This document shows, piece after piece, positions 8,031 through 12,343 of a DNA stretch of 12,343 bases. The DNA is taken from contig CALGUT010000702.1 in the NCBI GenBank assembly GCA_937920335.1, forward strand, positions 1 to 12,343. The letters run 5' to 3'. The translations under genes were made by a program, and so were the position numbers. Within the stretch, counting starts at the first letter, position 1; each line of letters opens with the position of its first letter. Below the pieces are notes generated by a model, which had not been told where the DNA came from, ran no database searches, and saw nothing but the letters and a program-made list of their open reading frames with translations. Source of the DNA: an uncultured Opitutales bacterium (lineage in GTDB: Bacteria; Verrucomicrobiota; Verrucomicrobiia; Opitutales; UBA2995).

Positions 8031-8055
8031 CGTGGTAGACCCTGGGGCGAGGGGG

Positions 8056-8069
8056 GGATTCGCGAATCC
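8056..8069. repeat. 14-bp perfect palindrome
   Basis: GGATTCGCGAATCC is its own reverse complement, next to a G-rich run (8051-8057). It may be a protein-binding site. No family is implied. Confidence 0.4.
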
Positions 8070-8073
8070 TGAT

Positions 8074-8193
8074 ATGGTTTTAGATTCATATGGGATAACC
8101 CACACAGAATTTTTTCGCTGGGAGTTTTGGGATGACTTAGTGATTTCGGGACTAACGGTTAATGGGTTGGAATATGAGATTTACCTTGAATAA
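8074..8193 (+). CDS. Small hypothetical ORF, 39 residues
   Basis: An ATG at 8074 opens a 39-residue frame to TAA at 8191. The predicted peptide is acidic and rich in aromatic residues (HTEFFRWEFWDDL, about residues 10-22), and it looks more like real protein than chance translation. There is no Shine-Dalgarno sequence and no recognised family. It could be a remnant of a longer gene cut when the element inserted. It ends 28 bp before the next small gene on the same strand. Confidence 0.25.
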   Translation: MVLDSYGITHTEFFRWEFWDDLVISGLTVNGLEYEIYLE

Positions 8194-8210
8194 GTGAACG
8201 CTTGTTCACT
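8193..8210. promoter_or_regulatory. TetR-like inverted repeat
   Basis: AGTGAAC (8193-8199) and GTTCACT (8204-8210) are perfect 7-bp arms around GCTT, 11 bp before the ATG at 8222. The GAACG..GTTC core and the size resemble TetR/AcrR-family operators. It has no T-tract, so it is not an obvious terminator. No TetR gene is in the window. Confidence 0.35.
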
Positions 8211-8221
8211 ATCTATTGTTG

Positions 8222-8473
8222 ATGGAATTTCGAATTATCTATGACGATCAAAACAAAAAATGGGTGCTAACCCCTAACTCGGAAAATACCCTTCCGCACC
8301 CGCTGGTTTTCACTGACCAGGATTTGGGTAAAGAGGTGGGGCTGTACGGTGCAATCAGTTATGGGGTTCACCGTGCCTTTGGTAACGCTGCTACGTTTAG
8401 AATAGAGACTTCCTTTGATGAACCGTTGATCCTGAAGTTGGATGGAAATCCTGTGAAGAAGCGGGGGGAGTAG
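8222..8473 (+). CDS. Hypothetical protein, 83 residues
   Basis: I do not recognise this family. The 83-residue protein has no signal peptide or membrane segment and is predicted to be a small, soluble, mostly beta-strand protein, with an N-terminal strand (EFRIIYD) and a C-terminal one near 68-76. The ATG at 8222 is preferred; two TTG codons at 8216 and 8219 would only add MLM-type residues. The start lies directly after an 18-bp inverted repeat that could be an operator. It converges with the SHOCT lipoprotein gene 117 bp away. Being alone on its strand within the island-like part, it could be cargo, but nothing in the sequence tells its role. Confidence 0.5.
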   Translation: MEFRIIYDDQNKKWVLTPNSENTLPHPLVFTDQDLGKEVGLYGAISYGVHRAFGNAATFRIETSFDEPLILKLDGNPVKKRGE

Positions 8474-8590
8474 CTACATTTCCCGATTTCGCCCTATTTT
8501 AGTTCGGTGCAAGCGATTAGATTCTTTTGTCCTGAAAGACGTGTACTGAATTACAAGGATTAGTAATTATTCAATTAGGTATTGTGAGGC

Positions 8591-9151
8591 TCACCTTTGC
8601 TCACTTAATAGATGTTGTTTCTCCTGCTGAAATTCTTCTTCAGTCAAGATTCCTTCTTTCCTAAGCTCACCAAGTTTCTGGAGCTTATTGTATAAGTCTT
8701 CATCCGCCTCATCTTTGATTGAAACACTTACTTCGCTCCTATCCACTTGCTTACTTCCCACACGAATTTGAGTGCCTGACGAATCATACTCTGAGGGAAT
8801 TTCTAATTCGGGATCGCCCGGATCAAGCGCTTTAAATATTACCTCTGCCTTCGGGAAATTTCCAAAAACATAGGGTGGCTCTGCTTCAGTGACACTTAAT
8901 ATTTTTAAAACCTTTCCTCTAGCCCTACAGTAGGCTTCCGCTTCGCTGATTGCATCCGCTTTTAAAGTTCCAGCACCAGAAAATCCAGTTGCCGCTTGTC
9001 GGGTTACGATAAAAGAGTTCTGCCCCATTGGACTTACGCCGGAGTTAGAGGCACACCCCACAACAAAAAACAGTGTAGCCGACAAAACTAGTATTAGACT
9101 AAAGGTGGATAACTTAGGAAATGTGTCCGCTTTTGATTTCTGACTATGCAT
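8591..9151 (-). CDS. SHOCT-domain lipoprotein
   Basis: This 186-residue protein has a basic N-terminus, a hydrophobic segment (16-31) and a lipobox FVVGC with Cys33, so it should be lipidated and anchored in a membrane. Residues 55-107 form a small alpha/beta region (GFSGAGTLKADAISEAEAYC to AEVIF) of a kind common in unnamed envelope lipoproteins. Residues 110-150 look like a flexible acidic linker. Residues 152-184 are an SHOCT motif (DLYNKLQKLGELRKEGILTEEEF), a short C-terminal helical pair thought to mediate oligomerisation. The exact role is unknown. It is the last gene of a minus-strand series, 52 bp after the 95-residue gene. The ATG has no Shine-Dalgarno sequence. Confidence 0.8.
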   Translation of the reverse strand: MHSQKSKADTFPKLSTFSLILVLSATLFFVVGCASNSGVSPMGQNSFIVTRQAATGFSGAGTLKADAISEAEAYCRARGKVLKILSVTEAEPPYVFGNFPKAEVIFKALDPGDPELEIPSEYDSSGTQIRVGSKQVDRSEVSVSIKDEADEDLYNKLQKLGELRKEGILTEEEFQQEKQHLLSEQR

Positions 9152-9203
9152 AGGAGAGGGTTCGGTTTGAAAGATTACTGATATTAGTTCTTTTCACAAG
9201 TAA

Positions 9204-9491
9204 TCAATTCTCCCACCCCTCAACCCGCCAATCTTCCGGATGCGGGAACAGCTCCAGGTAAACCGCGCTAATCTCTTCCACTCGTAACTGTTTACTCATG
9301 AACGCATCCAGGATGTTGAATAACCGCGCCTGATCGTGTTCGTCGAAATGGCTTATCAAGGAGAGGTCCACTTTGGTCTCGAATACTAAAGAGGCTATGA
9401 TCTTTTGCCATGCCTGACCCGCTGTCGTGTAGGTGTGTTTACGGGCGAAGGTGAGAACGTGGTGAAGGTCGGTGTGGGGTGAATTGCTCAT
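9204..9491 (-). CDS. Hypothetical protein, 95 residues
   Basis: I do not recognise this family. The 95-residue product has no signal peptide or membrane segment and appears to be a small helical cytoplasmic protein. It has several His residues near the N-terminus (HTDLHHVLTFARKHTYTT) and an acidic, Trp-containing C-terminus. It starts 41 bp after the ComEA-like gene and ends 52 bp before the lipoprotein gene, all on the minus strand, so it may be co-transcribed with them. The reading frame is intact and has ordinary protein-like composition. It may be a regulator or adaptor of the neighbouring envelope proteins, but nothing directly supports that. Confidence 0.6.
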   Translation of the reverse strand: MSNSPHTDLHHVLTFARKHTYTTAGQAWQKIIASLVFETKVDLSLISHFDEHDQARLFNILDAFMSKQLRVEEISAVYLELFPHPEDWRVEGWEN

Positions 9492-9532
9492 CTTGGAGCG
9501 ATTGAATACTGAGGCGAGTTAATCAGTATTCA

Positions 9533-10258
9533 TTAGAGGTTATCATCACGATTTGAATCGTTGATATCTTCTTCTTCGAGATTCTCATCGCTCGCTGTTT
9601 CTTCATTGTCATCGACTGACAAGTCTTCCGGATTTTGATCGCCATCGCTTTCACTTTCCATCGGACCGGCAACAACAAGTGGCTGTATGTTTCTTAGTTT
9701 CATCCGACCAAACCCTGTCATTCTGATGAGATCCTCTACCTGGTTCCAAGGGCGCCCGTCGATGATTCCATCTGCATTTAGAGCATTAATCATCGGAAGC
9801 GAAAGTAGTTCATCCCGAGAGGCAGTATTTAAGTTAATTAGTTCTCCTGTTGGCTCTGGAATATCTTGCTCGTCAAAGTTTCTTCCACCGTTGGCGTTCC
9901 CTCTTCTACCTGGTCCGTTTCTTCTGGCATTAGTTGTGTCTCTCGAAGTTACGGTTGTTGGGTCGTTTTCAAGGTTCTGTTCCGGTGAAGATTCCAGTCT
10001 TTCCAGTAATTGACCGTATTTCGTTTCTACATCATCCAGTGTGTCTGCGAGAAATGCATTCTCTTTCATGAGAGACTGAACCTTATTCGTGAGTTCAAAA
10101 TTCTGGTCTTCGAGCTTCTGTTGGCTTTTTTGAAAAATAACCATTACGGACACTAACGCCTCCTCTAACTCCTCCTCTTCTTCAAAAGCGGTTGCTTGGT
10201 GGGATATTACGAAAGTTAACGGAAGTGCTAACAGTAAGAGTCTGGTTCTATTATTCAT
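9533..10258 (-). CDS. Secreted coiled-coil/helix-hairpin-helix protein, ComEA-like (second of pair)
   Basis: This 241-residue protein has a signal peptide (1-24), then an acidic stretch and a coiled coil (about 30-92) with heptad-like Leu/Asn spacing. A low-complexity Arg/Gly/Asn linker (about 100-130) follows. The ComEA-type double helix-hairpin-helix domain is 139-196 (LINLNTASRDELLSLPMI; FGRMKLRNIQPLV). A strongly acidic tail (201-241) closes the protein. ComEA binds incoming double-stranded DNA non-specifically during uptake; this protein keeps that domain but adds a coiled coil. Its start overlaps the stop of the upstream paralogue by 8 bp, which suggests translational coupling. Possible roles are periplasmic DNA binding, DNA uptake or envelope scaffolding. 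The acidic tail would disfavour DNA contact unless it is masked. Confidence 0.8.
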   Translation of the reverse strand: MNNRTRLLLLALPLTFVISHQATAFEEEEELEEALVSVMVIFQKSQQKLEDQNFELTNKVQSLMKENAFLADTLDDVETKYGQLLERLESSPEQNLENDPTTVTSRDTTNARRNGPGRRGNANGGRNFDEQDIPEPTGELINLNTASRDELLSLPMINALNADGIIDGRPWNQVEDLIRMTGFGRMKLRNIQPLVVAGPMESESDGDQNPEDLSVDDNEETASDENLEEEDINDSNRDDNL

Positions 10259-10838
10259 TTTGATCAGGGTTATCTTCTAAGTAATTGCGTCGTTCTCCTA
10301 GTTTACCTACAGTTATTAAATCTTCGATCTGGCTTAACTTTAACGCACCGAACCCTCGATTTATGGTTAAATCTTCAATACGCATGTAGGGCCGATTTGA
10401 TATAATTCTCCTCGCTAAATCGATGTCGATAAATTGTAAGGACGCCAGTTCTGCCTCTGATGCATTATTAATGTTAATTAAGCCGGTTGAATCTTTATTT
10501 GATCGGAGCGCGGCTTGTTCAATTAGCTGCATCGGATTACTTATCGAGGTTGAAGGCTTTGAGAGCGTTTCAATTTGATCCTCTAATTTAGTAATCTTCG
10601 CCTCAAGATCTCTTATCCTGGCATTTGACGTAGATACCTCTTTGAGCAGATCTAAATTCGAGTTAACCAGACGTTTATTCAGCGTCTCTAGTTCGAGAAT
10701 GGTGGCAGATTGCTCTGTGAGCCTTTCTCTGTTATTACTTAGAAGGTCGATCAACTGCGAATTAGTTTTGTCTTCTTCAGCGTTGAGGAGTGCGCCGGTA
10801 GAAACAGCTAAGAAACATATGGGGATAAACTTTATCAC
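10251..10838 (-). CDS. Secreted coiled-coil/helix-hairpin-helix protein, ComEA-like (first of pair)
   Basis: This 195-residue protein has a signal peptide (1-20), a long coiled coil (about 23-95) and a ComEA-type helix-hairpin-helix domain (119-178). The domain starts LININNASEAELASLQFI and ends FGALKLSQIEDLI. It shares its architecture with the next gene and is clearly a tandem paralogue, without the Gly/Arg linker and acidic tail. ININNASEAEL matches the (I/L)NxNxAs..eL opening of ComEA domains. The codon at 10836-10838 is GTG, and the stop overlaps the downstream start by 8 bp. A coiled coil suggests dimers that could form heterodimers with the paralogue. It lies 117 bp downstream of the receiver-methyltransferase gene. 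A direct role in competence is not proven. Confidence 0.8.
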   Translation of the reverse strand: MIKFIPICFLAVSTGALLNAEEDKTNSQLIDLLSNNRERLTEQSATILELETLNKRLVNSNLDLLKEVSTSNARIRDLEAKITKLEDQIETLSKPSTSISNPMQLIEQAALRSNKDSTGLININNASEAELASLQFIDIDLARRIISNRPYMRIEDLTINRGFGALKLSQIEDLITVGKLGERRNYLEDNPDQNE

Positions 10839-10955
10839 TTGTCTAGCAGATCGAAAAGAATGCGGTGCTGACTAAATCTCTACATTCGCTTCCCTAGGGC
10901 GATCAACAGATAAAAGAGATCCTGATAGAAAAGTTATTAACAAAGGTCGAATTTA

Positions 10956-12343
10956 CTAAAAGGCCTCTTCAATTCTCCGACCAATCGCCTCAACCACCGG
11001 AGGGCAAATGGACGAGCATAACATCTGAATCGCCTTAGTCTTGGGCGCTCTAAGTTTGAAGGAATCGGGGAACCCCATAATCCTTTGAATCTCTAAGACG
11101 CTAAGATAACGTCGTTCCTTCGTGTAGACAGCGATGTTGTGGGATTGCCCCCCCAACGATAAAGTCGGGAAAGGGTTCTCTAATGAAATGGCCCTGATTG
11201 CCGCTTGCTGAAATGACAACAGGCAGTTCTGTAGATCAACCCCCTCTTGTATTGCTCTGAGTTTTTTCCGTGATTTTGGTAATGGAAAAGTAAGATGTTG
11301 CTCTGTCTTTCTGCCGAGAAAGTAGTCTAGGTATTCCTGCCACTTCGGAGTCAGTGGGTTGGAGTTGTCACCAGGCTCAATAATATCTCCTACGCAACAC
11401 TGCGACGTGTTGCCTTCAGGAAATCTAAACTCCTTTTTTAAGCGGTCGGTTCTGATAGCTACGAAGTAGTAGCGCTTACATGCCTGGGGTATGCCAAACA
11501 TGGTTGAATCAATTATGGTGGAATAACAGCTGTAACCCCAAGAGCTGAACTGACTCTTGAAAAGTAAATCAACGCTTCCGTTTGCGAGCGTCATCATTTG
11601 CTTCACGTTCTCGAACAACACTGCTTTGGGTCTGGTCCTCCGAGCTAGTCGAAGTATCTCAAAAATCGGCAGGGCTTTCTCGTCATTCAGTCCCTTTAAA
11701 TTTCCACCCATTGAAAACGGTTTGAATGGCAAAGCGGCACAAAGAACATCGTAGCTAGGAATACAACTCGGCGGAAGATCTACCAAAGACCGCGGCGGCG
11801 TTTCTTCTTTGAAGTTTGAATCATAGGTTTCCAAACAATAGCTGTCCGTTTCTGTTGCGTAGACGCATTTCCACTGGAGCGGATCTAGCCCAAGCCTGAA
11901 GCTACCAACGCCAGCCAGCAGATTGACATACCGTATTGGGCGACGAGATGAAGTTCTCGTTGGTGGCCCAGTGGCTTTGAGCTTTGGAGCCTCCTTGTAG
12001 GCTAACGTCTGCGCAAATGCCTTGGCTTGCTCAGTAAGGAATAGGAAAGGTTCTTCAAGTTGAGGCGTCTCTCCTATGCTCCTGAGTATTCTCTCACGGA
12101 TAGGCTTAGGTAAATATAGGTGCCCAGAATCTACTCTTTCTAAAGCGACAGCCAATGCGCTGTTTGATTCTCTTTTGTCCAACACCGCATGTGCACCCGC
12201 TCGAACCCACCTTAGAACATGGGACAGATCTTGATGCCAGGTGATCACCAAGAACTTGGAGGTATGATTTTTAAAACGAAGGCTCCGAAGCAAATGGACT
12301 GACTCGTATTTGAAATCTCCGTCGATTATGATCCAGTCACTTC
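10956..12343 (-). CDS. Receiver domain fused to inactive cytosine-5 DNA methyltransferase fold (5' end missing)
   Basis: The frame stays open to the window edge; the first in-window start codon is a TTG (12291-12293), so the N-terminus lies outside. Residues are numbered from that TTG. The visible part starts with a NarL-type receiver domain: IIIDGDF (Asp codon 12321-12323), Thr18 in VITWHQ and Lys40 in VLDK are spaced 27 and 22 residues apart, as in NarL. The LuxR-type helix-turn-helix that should follow stops after LTEQAKAFAQTLA (86-98). Residues 121-445 are a C5-methyltransferase: motif I NLLAGVGSFRLGL (124-136), motif IV region LCAALPFKPFS (184-194), motif VI ENV (228-230), motif VIII PQACKRYYFVA (269-279), PTL (376-378), RYLSVLEIQRIMGFPD (395-410) and motif X LCSSICPPVV (425-434). 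The catalytic Cys of PCQ is Phe190, motif VIII lacks the usual first Arg, and the GN of motif X is absent. It should be catalytically dead but could still bind DNA under phosphorylation control. No restriction nuclease is nearby. Confidence 0.88.
   Translation of the reverse strand, partial: SDWIIIDGDFKYESVHLLRSLRFKNHTSKFLVITWHQDLSHVLRWVRAGAHAVLDKRESNSALAVALERVDSGHLYLPKPIRERILRSIGETPQLEEPFLFLTEQAKAFAQTLAYKEAPKLKATGPPTRTSSRRPIRYVNLLAGVGSFRLGLDPLQWKCVYATETDSYCLETYDSNFKEETPPRSLVDLPPSCIPSYDVLCAALPFKPFSMGGNLKGLNDEKALPIFEILRLARRTRPKAVLFENVKQMMTLANGSVDLLFKSQFSSWGYSCYSTIIDSTMFGIPQACKRYYFVAIRTDRLKKEFRFPEGNTSQCCVGDIIEPGDNSNPLTPKWQEYLDYFLGRKTEQHLTFPLPKSRKKLRAIQEGVDLQNCLLSFQQAAIRAISLENPFPTLSLGGQSHNIAVYTKERRYLSVLEIQRIMGFPDSFKLRAPKTKAIQMLCSSICPPVVEAIGRRIEEAF

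Larger units (their letters stand above)
7828..8073. other. Non-coding tract with repeats after the integrase
   Basis: No convincing gene was found here. It contains tandem ACTGCTAC (7909-7916, 7920-7927), tandem GATGATTACC (7979-7988, 7995-8004), an inverted repeat (8000-8030) and a 14-bp palindrome (8056-8069). Clustered short repeats next to an integrase gene could be arm-type binding sites for recombinase or excisionase, but this is only positional reasoning. Confidence 0.4.

Noticed and set aside
8040..8070. Another tRNA 3' end (GGGGCGAGGGGGGGATTCG resembles a tRNA-Ser tail on the minus strand)
   Set aside because: No T-arm stem-loop of 5+7+5 can be formed; the match is limited to a G-rich run and part of the loop.
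10688..10700. A third copy of the tRNA-end motif (TGGTGGCAGATT) in the right part
   Set aside because: It lies inside the coding frame of the first HhH protein, lacks the GGGAGA block and breaks the repeat, so it is a chance match.
10956..12343. An active restriction-modification methyltransferase
   Set aside because: The catalytic Cys is Phe, motifs VIII and X are degenerate, and no nuclease gene is adjacent.

Overview
The window looks like chromosome from a marine, free-living member of the PVC group, probably Verrucomicrobiota (Opitutae/Puniceicoccales-like). This rests on the gene mix: a heparan-N-sulfatase-like sulfatase, a PhoD-type phosphatase, many secreted proteins, and start codons with almost no Shine-Dalgarno sequences. 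The assignment is an inference, because no rRNA or other marker gene is present.

Left part (1-6267) looks like ordinary chromosome. It holds a His/Cys-rich secreted protein like those at the head of metal-efflux operons (minus strand) and a complete bacterial pentameric ligand-gated ion channel. Then come a secreted sulfatase, with an overlapping GAAAC/GTTTC palindrome upstream that resembles a LacI-family operator, a HAD phosphatase/phosphomutase, a strong rho-independent terminator, and a convergent secreted PhoD-like phosphoesterase. The sulfatase, HAD enzyme and phosphoesterase fit scavenging of sulfate, sugar and phosphate from marine polymers.

Middle part (6268-8215) is an integration scar. 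A 53-nt 3' half of tRNA-Val(GAC), from the anticodon arm to the encoded CCA, lies on the minus strand without its 5' half. Its last 19 nt plus 3 flanking bases recur 174 bp away. Next to it is a tyrosine-recombinase gene broken by a one-base frameshift: the GH and RYY catalytic boxes are intact but in another frame. Short direct and inverted repeats follow the integrase. The polarity of the tRNA fragment puts the chromosome on the low-coordinate side and the inserted element on the high-coordinate side.

Right part (8216-12343), probably island cargo, has a small unknown gene on the plus strand. The rest is a run of minus-strand genes read right to left: a receiver domain fused to a cytosine-5 methyltransferase fold, two overlapping secreted coiled-coil plus helix-hairpin-helix (ComEA-like) paralogues, a small unknown protein, and an SHOCT-domain lipoprotein. 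The receiver-methyltransferase fusion is the most unusual object. The receiver keeps its Asp, Thr and Lys switch residues, while the methyltransferase has lost its catalytic Cys (PCQ reads PFK) and has degenerate motifs VIII and X. It looks like a phosphorylation-controlled DNA-binding protein made from a dead methyltransferase. Its 5' end lies beyond the window.
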